Below, one piece after another: positions 1-6,568 of a stretch of 8,445 nt of DNA. Every line of letters begins with the position of its first letter. The stretch's first letter is position 1. The stretch covers positions 1-8,445 of the forward strand of contig JAASTF010000130.1 in assembly GCA_021767525.1 (NCBI GenBank), written 5' to 3'. This DNA comes from Paracoccaceae bacterium (GTDB lineage Bacteria > Pseudomonadota > Alphaproteobacteria > Rhodobacterales > Rhodobacteraceae). Position numbers and translations under genes: made by a program. The notes under the pieces are model-generated. The model worked only from the letters and a program-made list of their open reading frames with translations, was not told the DNA's origin and made no database searches.

Positions 1-1085
1 ATTTTCACGTGGTGGGGCAGGCGACCGATATTCGCGTGGTGCTGTCCGACCGGCGCGAATACCGCGCGCGGGTGATCCTGGGCGATGAAGAGGCCGACCT
101 TGCGATCCTGAAACTGGACGACGCCGAAAACCTGCCGACCCTGGCCTTGCGCGACAGCGACAGCGTCGAGGTGGGCGAGCTGGTGCTGGCCATCGGCAAC
201 CCGTTCGGCGTGGGCCAGACGGTCAGCAGCGGCATCGTGTCGGGGCTGGCGCGCTCGGGCGGGGCGCGCGGCAATGCCCGCGGCTATTTCATCCAGACCG
301 ATGCCGCGATCAACCCGGGCAATTCGGGCGGTGCGCTGATTGACGTGGCGGGGCGGCTGATCGGGGTGAACACCTCGATCCTGACGCGCTCGGGCGGGTC
401 GAACGGGATCGGCTTTGCCATACCTGCAAACCTTGTGGCCGAGTTCGTGCGCCAGGCCCAGGCGGGTGCGGACCGGTTCGAAAAGCCCTGGGCCGGTATC
501 AGCGGGCAGCCGGTCGATGCCGATATCGCGGCCTCGCTTGGCCTGCAAACACCCGAGGGCATCGTGATTTCCGCGCTGCACCCCGCCAGCCCGTTTCGCG
601 CGGCCGGGTTCCAGCCAGGCGATATCGTGACGGCGGTGGATGGCGAGCCGGTGAACTCGGCCCCTGAAATGGTGTTCCGCATGGCCGTGGCGGGGCTGGG
701 CAGCCAGGCCGATGTGACGCGCCTGCGCGACGGGGATCAGGAAACCGTTGCCGTCGCAATGATCGCGGCCCCCGACGACCCGCCCCGCGACCAGCGCGAG
801 ATGGGCCGCCAGACGGTGCTGCCGGGGCTGGTGGTCAGCAATCTGAACCCGGCGGTGATTGCCGATTACGGCCTGCCGCTGACGGCCGAAGGCGTGTTGG
901 TCGACGACCCGGGCCGCTTTGGCGCCCGCGTGGGTCTGCGGCCGGGCGACATCATCCGCGGCATCAACGGCGCCGACATCACCACCACGGCCGATGCAAA
1001 CCGTGCGCTTTCCGCAGATATGCGCGCGATTTCCATCGAGGTGCAGCGCGGGCTGCAACGCGTCGTCATGCGCGCGCGGCTGTGA
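1..1085 (+). CDS. HtrA/Do-family periplasmic serine endopeptidase, 5'-truncated (two PDZ domains)
   Basis: This is a trypsin-like quality-control protease of the DegP/DegQ type, which degrades misfolded envelope proteins in the periplasm. The 5' end lies outside the window and the first whole codon is at 3. The reading frame opens with Phe-His-Val-Val, so the His at 6-8 is the catalytic His of the family TNxHVV motif. The catalytic Asp (EADLAIL) is at 96-98 and the nucleophile Ser (NPGNSGG) at 324-326, so the triad is complete. PDZ1 spans roughly 495-773 and PDZ2 819-1082, each with a recognisable R/QPGDII/V element. The protein ends immediately after PDZ2, the usual DegP/DegQ layout. The signal peptide and N-terminal protease strand are missing only because of the window edge. 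The GTG at 9 is not the start. The stop is followed after one base by rarA, suggesting cotranscription. The family is certain; DegP, DegQ or DegS-like naming is not decidable here. Confidence 0.95.
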   Translation, partial: FHVVGQATDIRVVLSDRREYRARVILGDEEADLAILKLDDAENLPTLALRDSDSVEVGELVLAIGNPFGVGQTVSSGIVSGLARSGGARGNARGYFIQTDAAINPGNSGGALIDVAGRLIGVNTSILTRSGGSNGIGFAIPANLVAEFVRQAQAGADRFEKPWAGISGQPVDADIAASLGLQTPEGIVISALHPASPFRAAGFQPGDIVTAVDGEPVNSAPEMVFRMAVAGLGSQADVTRLRDGDQETVAVAMIAAPDDPPRDQREMGRQTVLPGLVVSNLNPAVIADYGLPLTAEGVLVDDPGRFGARVGLRPGDIIRGINGADITTTADANRALSADMRAISIEVQRGLQRVVMRARL

Positions 1086-1086
1086 C

Positions 1087-2406
1087 ATGAGCGATCTGTT
1101 CGACACCGTCCCCGAACCCGATAAGGGCAGCGGCGCCAAGGGCCCCCGGCCGCTGGCCGACCGGCTGCGCCCGCAGGCGCTGGACGATGTGATCGGGCAG
1201 GATCAGGTGCTGGGCCCGGATGCGCCCTTGGGTGTGATGCTGGCCTCGGGCGCGCTGTCGTCGATCGTATTCTGGGGGCCGCCCGGCGTGGGCAAGACCA
1301 CCATCGCCCGCCTGCTGGCCCGCGAAACCGATCTGCATTTCGTGCAGATCAGTGCGATTTTCACCGGCGTCGCCGATCTGAAAAAGGTGTTCGAGGCCGC
1401 CAAGCACCGCCACGCGAACGGGCAGGGCACGCTGCTGTTCGTCGATGAAATCCACCGCTTCAACAAGGCGCAGCAAGACGGGTTCCTGCCTTACATGGAG
1501 GATGGGACCATCCTGCTGGTGGGCGCGACGACCGAGAACCCCAGTTTCGAATTGAACGCCGCGCTTTTGTCCCGCGCGCAGGTTCTGGTTCTGAAACGGC
1601 TGGAACTGGCCGACCTGGAATTGCTGGCCCAGCGGGCCGAGCGCGAACTGGACAAGGCCCTGCCGCTGGATGGCCCCGCGCGCGAGGCGCTGCTGGAGAT
1701 GGCCGATGGCGATGGCCGGGCGCTGCTGAACCTGGTGGAGCAGGTCGCCGCCTGGAAGGTCGACGGCAAGCTGACGGTTGACCAGTTGACCACCCGCTTG
1801 ATGCGCCGCGCGGCGAAATACGACAAGTCTGGCGACGAGCATTACAACCTGATCTCGGCGCTGCACAAATCGGTGCGCGGGTCCGATCCGGACGCGGCCC
1901 TATACTGGTTCGCGCGCATGCTGGAGGGCGGCGAAGACCCGCGTTACCTGGCCCGCCGCATCACCCGCATGGCGGTTGAAGATATCGGTCTGGCCGATGC
2001 CCATGCCCAAACGATCTGCCTGCACGCCTGGGAAACCTTCGAACGGCTGGGCAGCCCCGAGGGCGAGCTGGCGCTCGCGCAGGCGGTGACTTACCTGGCG
2101 CTGGCGCCCAAGTCGAACGCGGGCTACGCCGCCTACAAGGCCGCGCGGCGGGCGGCCAAATCCTCGGGCAGCGCGCCACCGCCCAAACACATCCTGAACG
2201 CGCCCACCCAGCTGATGAAGGACGAGGGGTATGGCTCGGGCTATGCCTATGACCACGATGCCGAGGACGGGTTTTCGGGCCAGAACTATTTCCCCGACGG
2301 GATGAAGCGGCCGGTCTTCTATCAGCCGGTCGAACGCGGGTTCGAACGCGAGCTGAAAAAGCGTCTCGACTGGTTCGCCAACCTGCGTGCCAAGCGGGGC
2401 GGATAG
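1087..2406 (+). CDS. rarA: Replication-associated recombination protein A (RarA/MgsA, AAA+ ATPase)
   Basis: RarA is a 439-residue AAA+ ATPase of the clamp-loader-like RarA/Mgs1/WRNIP1 family that acts at stalled replication forks. Visible motifs are Walker A GPPGVGKT (residues 64-71), Walker B LLFVDEIHRF (117-126, acidic pair D120/E121), the sensor-1 segment GATTENPSFELN (146-157) and the arginine-finger segment LLSRAQV (R163). The C-terminal half carries the family's oligomerisation region, including the DKSGDEHYNLISALHKS and GGEDPRYLARR segments, and near the end the conserved YFPDGM. Length matches the family. The ATG at 1087 was chosen because MSDLF is the natural N-terminus; the same frame stays open upstream to 919 inside the protease gene, but that part is not RarA-like. 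There is no obvious Shine-Dalgarno sequence; with a one-base gap from the preceding TGA, start by translational coupling is likely. Confidence 0.97.
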   Translation: MSDLFDTVPEPDKGSGAKGPRPLADRLRPQALDDVIGQDQVLGPDAPLGVMLASGALSSIVFWGPPGVGKTTIARLLARETDLHFVQISAIFTGVADLKKVFEAAKHRHANGQGTLLFVDEIHRFNKAQQDGFLPYMEDGTILLVGATTENPSFELNAALLSRAQVLVLKRLELADLELLAQRAERELDKALPLDGPAREALLEMADGDGRALLNLVEQVAAWKVDGKLTVDQLTTRLMRRAAKYDKSGDEHYNLISALHKSVRGSDPDAALYWFARMLEGGEDPRYLARRITRMAVEDIGLADAHAQTICLHAWETFERLGSPEGELALAQAVTYLALAPKSNAGYAAYKAARRAAKSSGSAPPPKHILNAPTQLMKDEGYGSGYAYDHDAEDGFSGQNYFPDGMKRPVFYQPVERGFERELKKRLDWFANLRAKRGG

Positions 2407-2417
2407 GCCCGCCGGGC
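2407..2417. repeat. Short GC-rich inverted repeat after rarA
   Basis: A perfect 5-bp inverted repeat, GCCCG/CGGGC with one central base, starts directly after the rarA stop codon and directly precedes the TTGACT box. It could form a tiny hairpin (GCCC-GCC-GGGC) but has no T-tract, so it is unlikely to be an efficient terminator. It may simply reflect base composition. Confidence 0.3.
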
Positions 2418-2444
2418 TTGACTCTTGGCCGCTCTGCGCACAAT
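2418..2444 (+). promoter_or_regulatory. Possible sigma-70-type promoter for crcB and downstream genes
   Basis: TTGACT (2418-2423) matches the -35 box at five of six positions, and CACAAT (2439-2444) matches TATAAT at four of six, with a short 15-nt spacer (16 if the -35 is read as CTTGAC). If real, transcription would begin only a base or two before the crcB ATG at 2453, giving a nearly leaderless message, consistent with only a weak AGG (2445-2447) as ribosome site. A GANTC site (GACTC, 2420-2424) overlaps the -35 box. The alternative is simple readthrough from rarA across 46 nt. Confidence 0.35.
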
Positions 2445-2452
2445 AGGCGCCC

Positions 2453-2830
2453 ATGATCCAGACACTGTTCCAGGTGGCCATCGGCGGCGCAATCGGCGCC
2501 TCGGCCCGGTATTTGACCGGGGTGGTGACCATGCGCCTGATGGGGCCGGGTTTTCCCTGGGGGACGCTGGCGGTGAATGTGGTGGGCTCGTTTCTGATGG
2601 GGGTGTTGGTGGTCGTGCTGGCGCATAAGGATGCCACGCGCATGGCGCCGTTCCTGATGACCGGCGTTCTGGGCGGGTTCACGACCTTTTCGGCCTTTTC
2701 GCTGGATACCGTGGCGATGCTGGAACGCGGCCAGACGATGTGGGCCGCGTTTTACGTGGCGGCCTCGGTCATCCTGTCGCTGGGGGCGATCGGGCTTGCA
2801 ATGGTGCTGACGCGCGGGGTGGTGCAATGA
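2453..2830 (+). CDS. crcB: CrcB/Fluc fluoride ion channel
   Basis: This small inner-membrane channel exports fluoride, working as an antiparallel dimer in the characterised family members. The 125-residue protein has four hydrophobic segments (about 3-23, 35-57, 67-86 and 97-120). It carries the family signatures GGAIGASARY (11-20), GTLAVNVVGSFLMG (37-50, with the conserved Asn 42) and GGFTTFSAF (74-82), the last containing the Phe/Thr/Ser residues that line the fluoride pathway. Length is normal. The ATG at 2453 is the only sensible start. Its stop overlaps the next gene's start (ATGA, 2827-2830). There is no room for a crcB-type fluoride riboswitch: only 46 nt separate it from rarA and no such fold is evident, so fluoride induction by that route is unlikely here. 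Confidence 0.96.
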   Translation: MIQTLFQVAIGGAIGASARYLTGVVTMRLMGPGFPWGTLAVNVVGSFLMGVLVVVLAHKDATRMAPFLMTGVLGGFTTFSAFSLDTVAMLERGQTMWAAFYVAASVILSLGAIGLAMVLTRGVVQ

Positions 2831-3873
2831 GCGGTGTGCAGAACGTGACAGTGGCGGCGGACGATGCCGATCAGCGTCTGGATCGCTGGCTGAAACGCCA
2901 TTTCCCGCAGCTGACCCAGGGCATGGTCGAAAAGATGTGCCGCAAGGGCGAGTTGCGCGTAGATGGCGGCCGGGTCAAGGCCAACACCCGCGTGCAGGCG
3001 GGCCAGCAGGTGCGCATCCCGCCGCTGCCCGACCAGGGCAGCAAACCCGCGCCGGCGCCGAAATCGCGCGTTTCGCCGGCGGATGCCAAGATGATCCGCG
3101 ATTGCGTGATCTACATGGATGACGCGATCATCGCCCTGAACAAGCCCGCGGGCCTGCCCACCCAAGGCGGCAGCAAACAGACGCGCCACGTGGACGGCAT
3201 GGCCGAGGCGCTGCAATTCGACGCCGACGAAAAGCCGCGATTGGTGCACCGGTTGGACAAGGACACATCGGGCGTTCTGCTGCTGGCCCGCACCCGCGCG
3301 GCGGCGCAGGCGCTGACGGCGGCGATGCGGCACAAGGAAACGCGCAAGATTTACTGGGCGCTGGTGGCCGGTGTGCCCACGCCGTACCTGGGCGAAATCC
3401 GCTATGGCCTGGTCAAGGCCAAGGGGCATGGCAAGGGTGGCGAGGGTGAAAAGATGCTGTGCGTGCACCCGCGCGAGATGAACAAGACACCGGGCGCGAA
3501 GCGCGCGCATACGCTTTATGCCACGCTTTACCGTGTCGCCAGCCGCGCGTCCTGGGTGGCGTTGGAGCCGATCACCGGCCGCACCCACCAGCTGCGCGCG
3601 CATATGGCCGAAATCGGCCACCCGATCATCGGAGATGGCAAATACGGTGGGTCGGGGCAGGAAAACCTTGGCGATGGCTGGGGCGCACAGCTGGGCGGGA
3701 TCATCTCGAAAAAGCTGCACCTGCACGCGCGGATGATGCGGTTCGAGCATCCCGACACGCGGCAAGAGATCACCATCACCGCCCCCCTGCCGCCGCATAT
3801 GAAAGACAGCTGGGACACGCTGGGCTGGGCCGAGGATATCGCCGCCGAAGACCCGTTCGAGGCGCTGAGATGA
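2827..3873 (+). CDS. rluC: RluA-family 23S rRNA pseudouridine synthase (RluC-like, S4 domain)
   Basis: The enzyme isomerises uridine to pseudouridine in large-subunit rRNA. The 348-residue protein starts with an S4 RNA-binding domain (about residues 12-66, with QRLDRWL and a VEKMCRKGELRVDG segment). A short Pro/Lys-rich linker follows, then the RluA catalytic domain. The domain shows LNKPAGLPTQGG (104-115) and the active-site motif HRLDKDTSG (141-149); the catalytic Asp is D144, encoded at 3256-3258. The GRTHQLRAHM segment near residue 250 is also typical. S4 plus catalytic domain and overall length fit RluC/RluD; target positions cannot be read from the sequence, so RluC is a family-level name. 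Start is the ATG overlapping the crcB stop by ATGA, with G-rich GGGGTGG just upstream as ribosome site. The in-frame extension to 2740 lies inside crcB and is not real. Confidence 0.95.
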   Translation: MSGVQNVTVAADDADQRLDRWLKRHFPQLTQGMVEKMCRKGELRVDGGRVKANTRVQAGQQVRIPPLPDQGSKPAPAPKSRVSPADAKMIRDCVIYMDDAIIALNKPAGLPTQGGSKQTRHVDGMAEALQFDADEKPRLVHRLDKDTSGVLLLARTRAAAQALTAAMRHKETRKIYWALVAGVPTPYLGEIRYGLVKAKGHGKGGEGEKMLCVHPREMNKTPGAKRAHTLYATLYRVASRASWVALEPITGRTHQLRAHMAEIGHPIIGDGKYGGSGQENLGDGWGAQLGGIISKKLHLHARMMRFEHPDTRQEITITAPLPPHMKDSWDTLGWAEDIAAEDPFEALR

Positions 3874-4553
3874 GCGCAGACCTGCGCCTGATCCTGTTCG
3901 ATGTGGATGGCACGCTGGTCGACAGCCAGGGCGATATCGTGGCCTCGATGGCGGCGGCGTTCGATGCGGTTGGCCTGCCCGTGCCCGACCGTGATGCGGT
4001 GCTGGGCATCGTCGGGCTGTCGCTGCCCGTGGCGATGGCGCGGCTTGCGCCCGGGGCGGGTGTCGATGTGCAGGCCCGCATGGTCGAGGCCTACAAGGAC
4101 AGTTACGCCGATCTGCGGGCGGCCAAGGGGGCGGGGTCATCCCCGCTCTATCCCGGTGCGCTTGAGGCATTGGAGGCGTTGGGTGGACGCGACACCTACC
4201 TGCTGGGCTTGGCGACGGGCAAATCGCGGCGTGGCCTTGATGCGCTGTTCGACAGCCACGGGCTGCGCGGCCGGTTCGTGACCGAGCAGGTGGCCGACCA
4301 TCACCCGTCGAAACCGCACCCGTCGATGGTGCTGACCGCGATGGCGGAAACCGGTGTCGGGCCGCGCGATACGGTGGTGATCGGGGATACCGTGTTCGAC
4401 ATGGAGATGGCGCGGGCCGCCGGTGCGCATGGCATTGGCGTCGGCTGGGGCTATCATCCTGTCCAGCAACTCGAGCAACACGCCGCACGGGTGATCGACG
4501 CCTTCGAGGCGCTGCCCGACGCGCTGGAGGATATTTGGGGTATGAACGCATGA
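3870..4553 (+). CDS. HAD-IA family hydrolase (phosphoglycolate phosphatase-like)
   Basis: This is a cytoplasmic haloacid-dehalogenase-superfamily phosphatase of 227 residues, the usual size for the Gph/PpaX-like subfamily. All four HAD motifs are intact: motif I DVDGTLVDS (nucleophile D11, acid/base D13), motif II ATGKS (T116), motif III Lys K148 in SKPHP, and motif IV GDTVFDMEMA (D173, D177). The helical cap lies between motifs I and II (about residues 18-85). The substrate cannot be assigned; phosphoglycolate, pyrophosphate or a generic sugar phosphate are all possible. The ATG at 3870 overlaps the preceding stop as ATGA and has GAGG at 3859-3862 with 7-nt spacing. The frame is open far upstream (to 3459), but that stretch overlaps the pseudouridine synthase and encodes no HAD sequence. 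The 3' end again overlaps the next gene as ATGA. Confidence 0.93.
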   Translation: MSADLRLILFDVDGTLVDSQGDIVASMAAAFDAVGLPVPDRDAVLGIVGLSLPVAMARLAPGAGVDVQARMVEAYKDSYADLRAAKGAGSSPLYPGALEALEALGGRDTYLLGLATGKSRRGLDALFDSHGLRGRFVTEQVADHHPSKPHPSMVLTAMAETGVGPRDTVVIGDTVFDMEMARAAGAHGIGVGWGYHPVQQLEQHAARVIDAFEALPDALEDIWGMNA

Positions 4554-5263
4554 GCGGGTGGAAAGCCAAAAGGTTCTGGAAAGAGGCGCAGGTCACCGAG
4601 GCCGAAGGCGGCTATACCGTGCATCTGGACGGGCGACAGGTGCGCACGCCCGCCAAGGCGGCCCTGGTCGTGCCCACGCGCGACATGGCCGCGCAGATCG
4701 CCACCGAATGGGACGCGCAAGAGGACGAGGTCAAGCCAACGACCATGCCCTTCACCCGCTCGGCCAACGCGGCCATCGACAAGGTGCGCGTGCAACATGC
4801 CGAGGTGGCCGACATGATCGCGGATTACGGCGACAGCGATCTGCTGTGCTATCGCGCCGACAGCCCCGACGAGCTGGTGGCGCGGCAGGTGGCGGGTTGG
4901 GATCCGATGCTGGATTGGGCTGACGCAGAGCTGGGCGCGCGCTTGACCGTGGCCGATGGCGTGATGCATGTGGCCCAGCCGGACGAGGCGATTTCCCGAC
5001 TGCGTGCCGAAGTGCACAAATTTGGGGCATTCCAGCTGACCGCCTTTCACGATCTGGTGAGCCTTTCGGGGTCGCTGATCCTGGGCTTTGCCGTGGCGCG
5101 CGACCGCCTGAATGCGGATCAGGCTTATGATCTGTCGCTGATCGACGAAACATGGCAGGCCGAACAATGGGGTGTCGACGAAGAAGCCGCCGAACAACGC
5201 GCGATCAAGCGTGCGGCGTTTTTGCACGCCAAGCGTTTTTTCGACCTGTCCGGTGCTGCCTGA
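4550..5263 (+). CDS. ATP12-family F1-ATPase assembly chaperone
   Basis: This family is homologous to mitochondrial Atp12/ATPAF2, which binds the free F1 alpha subunit before assembly with beta; it is found in alphaproteobacteria and mitochondria. The 237-residue protein shows the N-terminal KRFWKEA segment, the LDGRQVRTPAKAAL strand, the conserved EWDAQ...TMPFTRSANAAID block (residues about 45-76) and the C-terminal DETWQAEQWG-EEA helix region. Length is typical. I take the ATG at 4550, which overlaps the upstream stop as ATGA with GGGG (4537-4540) as a weak ribosome site. A TTG at 4535 would add five residues and has a better GGAGG (4526-4530) but with only 4 nt spacing, so it cannot be fully excluded. 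This is the last gene of the coupled block; the F-ATPase genes themselves are not in the window. Confidence 0.94.
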   Translation: MSGWKAKRFWKEAQVTEAEGGYTVHLDGRQVRTPAKAALVVPTRDMAAQIATEWDAQEDEVKPTTMPFTRSANAAIDKVRVQHAEVADMIADYGDSDLLCYRADSPDELVARQVAGWDPMLDWADAELGARLTVADGVMHVAQPDEAISRLRAEVHKFGAFQLTAFHDLVSLSGSLILGFAVARDRLNADQAYDLSLIDETWQAEQWGVDEEAAEQRAIKRAAFLHAKRFFDLSGAA

Positions 5264-5278
5264 GGGGGCGCCGTTGCC

Positions 5279-5303
5279 AAAATGCCCCTAGGGAAGCCAT
5301 TTT
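5279..5303. repeat. Inverted repeat downstream of the ATP12 gene
   Basis: Arms AAAATG (5279-5284) and CATTTT (5298-5303) enclose 13 nt that include the perfect palindrome CCCTAGGG (5286-5293). A competing pairing is GGGGC (5265-5269) with GCCCC (5284-5288). The A-tract/T-tract arms hint at a weak terminator for the upstream operon, but the stem is short and not GC-rich, so function is uncertain. Confidence 0.35.
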
Positions 5304-5325
5304 CGCGTGGGATTTATTCCGACAG

Positions 5326-5360
5326 TTGACTTGACCTTTGGCGGTGAATCCTTCCAAACT
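5326..5360 (+). promoter_or_regulatory. Candidate bzt operon promoter (tandem TTGAC boxes)
   Basis: Two overlapping -35-like hexamers, TTGACT (5326-5331) and TTGACC (5331-5336), lie about 140 nt upstream of bztA. The best -10 for the second box is CAAACT (5355-5360, three of six matches, 18-nt spacer), which is weak. A GANTC site (GAATC, 5346-5350) lies within the spacer. A promoter is expected here because a new functional unit begins, but the -10 assignment is poor and a start site inside the adjacent inverted repeat would follow from it. Confidence 0.4.
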
Positions 5361-5425
5361 CGGGCCGCTGACAAGGGGGAGAGCCCTCTAACAGTTTCGT
5401 CTGCGGCCTGAAAACAAGCGGGCCG
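5360..5425 (+). promoter_or_regulatory. Structured leader upstream of bztA with two mutually exclusive stems
   Basis: Stem A pairs 5360-5372 with 5399-5411: 13 positions with eleven Watson-Crick pairs, one G-U and one U-U mismatch, around a 26-nt apical region that can form its own small hairpin (AGGG 5374-5377 with CCCT 5384-5387). Stem B pairs 5404-5410 with 5419-5425 (six Watson-Crick pairs plus one U-G, 8-nt A-rich loop). Both use 5404-5410, so they exclude each other. No T-tract follows stem B, so it would not be a classical terminator. I recognise no known riboswitch class. The repeat could also be a protein operator if the transcript starts downstream of it. Confidence 0.4.
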
Positions 5426-5471
5426 TATGAACCGCTTTGCTAAACGGGCGGACAATCAGGAAGAGGTAAAG

Positions 5472-6488
5472 ATGAAAAAATCCGTATTTCTTGGCGCGCT
5501 GACGGTTGCTGGCTTGACGGCCGGCGCAGCGGCGGCTGCGACGCTGGACGACGTGAAGGCGCGTGGCAAGCTTAACTGCGGCGTGACAACCGGCCTGGTG
5601 GGCTTTGCCGCCCCCGACGCCAACGGCAACTGGGAAGGGTTCGACGTGGGCGTGTGCCGCGCAGTGGCCGCCGCTGTTCTGGGCGATCCGACGGCCGTGG
5701 AATTCGTGCCGACCACCGGCAAGACCCGCTTTACCGCGCTGGCCTCGGGCGAGATCGACATGCTGGCCCGCAACACCACCTGGACCTTCTCGCGCGATGT
5801 CGACCTGAAGTTCGAATTCACCGGCATCAACTACTATGACGGTCAGGGCTTCATGGTGCCCAAGGCGCTGGGCGTAAGCTCGGCCAAGGAACTGGACGGC
5901 GCGACCGTCTGCATCCAGACCGGCACCACCACCGAGCTGAACCTGGCGGATTTCTTCCGCGTCAACAACATCAGCTACGAACCGGTGCCGATCGAAACCA
6001 ACGCCGAGGCGCAGCCGCTGTACCTGGAAGGCGCATGTGACGTGTACACCACCGATGCTTCGGGCCTGGCCGCCACGCGTGCCGCGTTCGAAAACCCCGG
6101 CGATCACGTGATCCTGCCCGAAATCATCTCGAAAGAGCCGCTGGGCCCGCTGGTCCGTCACGGCGACAACGAGTGGGGCGACGTGGTGCGCTGGACGCTG
6201 AACGCGCTGATCGCCGCCGAAGAGCTGGGCGTGACCTCGGCCAATATCGACGAGCTTAGCAAGGGCACCAACAACCCGGAAATCAACCGTATGCTGGGCA
6301 CCGCGGGCACCCTGGGTGAGATGCTGGGCCTGGATGCCGATTGGGCCATGCGCGCGATCAAGGCGGGTGGCAACTACGGTGAGCTGTTCGAAAAGCACAT
6401 CGGCGAAAACACCCCGATCGGTCTGGCACGCGGGCTGAATGCCCAGTGGACCGACGGTGGCCTGATGTACAGCCCCCCGTTCCGGTAA
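5472..6488 (+). CDS. bztA: Polar amino-acid ABC transporter substrate-binding protein (BztA/AapJ type)
   Basis: This is the periplasmic solute-binding protein (family 3) of a glutamate/glutamine/aspartate/asparagine-type importer. The 338-residue precursor has a Sec signal peptide: MKK, a hydrophobic core and an Ala-rich region, with likely cleavage after A23. The mature part has the family-3 features GFDVGVCRAVAAAVLG (57-71), TTGKTRFTAL (81-90), the BztA/AapJ-type ARNTTWTFSRD (99-109) and TGTTTELN (150-157). Four cysteines (36, 62, 147, 189) could form disulfides. The start is the ATG at 5472: it begins the signal peptide and has an AAGAGG ribosome site (5461-5466). An in-frame ATG at 5427 would place 15 charged residues before the signal and lacks a ribosome site. 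Bzt rather than Aap is chosen on the apparent Rhodobacterales setting; substrate range is inferred from the family. Confidence 0.9.
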   Translation: MKKSVFLGALTVAGLTAGAAAAATLDDVKARGKLNCGVTTGLVGFAAPDANGNWEGFDVGVCRAVAAAVLGDPTAVEFVPTTGKTRFTALASGEIDMLARNTTWTFSRDVDLKFEFTGINYYDGQGFMVPKALGVSSAKELDGATVCIQTGTTTELNLADFFRVNNISYEPVPIETNAEAQPLYLEGACDVYTTDASGLAATRAAFENPGDHVILPEIISKEPLGPLVRHGDNEWGDVVRWTLNALIAAEELGVTSANIDELSKGTNNPEINRMLGTAGTLGEMLGLDADWAMRAIKAGGNYGELFEKHIGENTPIGLARGLNAQWTDGGLMYSPPFR

Positions 6489-6499
6489 TCTGTCTTACG

Positions 6500-6527
6500 A
6501 AAGGGCGCGGTTCTGCCGCGCCCTTTT
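6500..6527 (+). terminator. Perfect 11-bp hairpin with short T-tract between bztA and bztB (likely partial terminator)
   Basis: Left arm 6500-6510 (AAAGGGCGCGG) and right arm 6516-6526 (CCGCGCCCTTT) pair perfectly around the loop TTCTG, and the right arm runs into TTTT (6524-6527) followed by the pyrimidine-rich GCCTTTCT. It starts 12 nt after the bztA stop. In importer operons such hairpins commonly allow partial readthrough and protect the upstream mRNA, giving more binding protein than permease. That fits here, since bztB has no strong promoter of its own. The short T run argues for a leaky terminator. Confidence 0.8.
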
Positions 6528-6568
6528 GCCTTTCTATCCGCAAATAACCATACGTTCCGTCCCTGCCG

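Noticed and set aside
1066..1866. A 266-codon minus-strand open frame opposite rarA
   Set aside because: Gln/Arg/Gly-rich with no domain, fully covered by the RarA ATPase domain on the other strand.
2407..2452. Fluoride riboswitch before crcB
   Set aside because: Only 46 nt are available and no pseudoknot-forming pattern is visible.
3459..3869. In-frame upstream extension of the HAD phosphatase, as if a fusion protein
   Set aside because: The extension overlaps the catalytic domain of the pseudouridine synthase in another frame, has no HAD-like sequence, and motif I sits normally at residues 11-19 from the ATG at 3870.
2752..4596. A 614-codon open frame on the minus strand
   Set aside because: It lies opposite crcB, the pseudouridine synthase and the HAD gene, all with clear family motifs. 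Its translation is Arg/Pro/His-rich without domains, a typical antisense artefact of high-GC codon use.
5339..5355. Possible sigma-54 promoter (TGGC ... TTCC) before bztA, attractive for a nitrogen-related transporter
   Set aside because: The spacing between the GG and the GC-like element does not fit the -24/-12 pattern, and the invariant GC is absent at the required position.
5388..6398. A 336-codon minus-strand open frame opposite bztA
   Set aside because: No family features, and bztA has a signal peptide and conserved binding-protein motifs; this is a mirror of codon bias.
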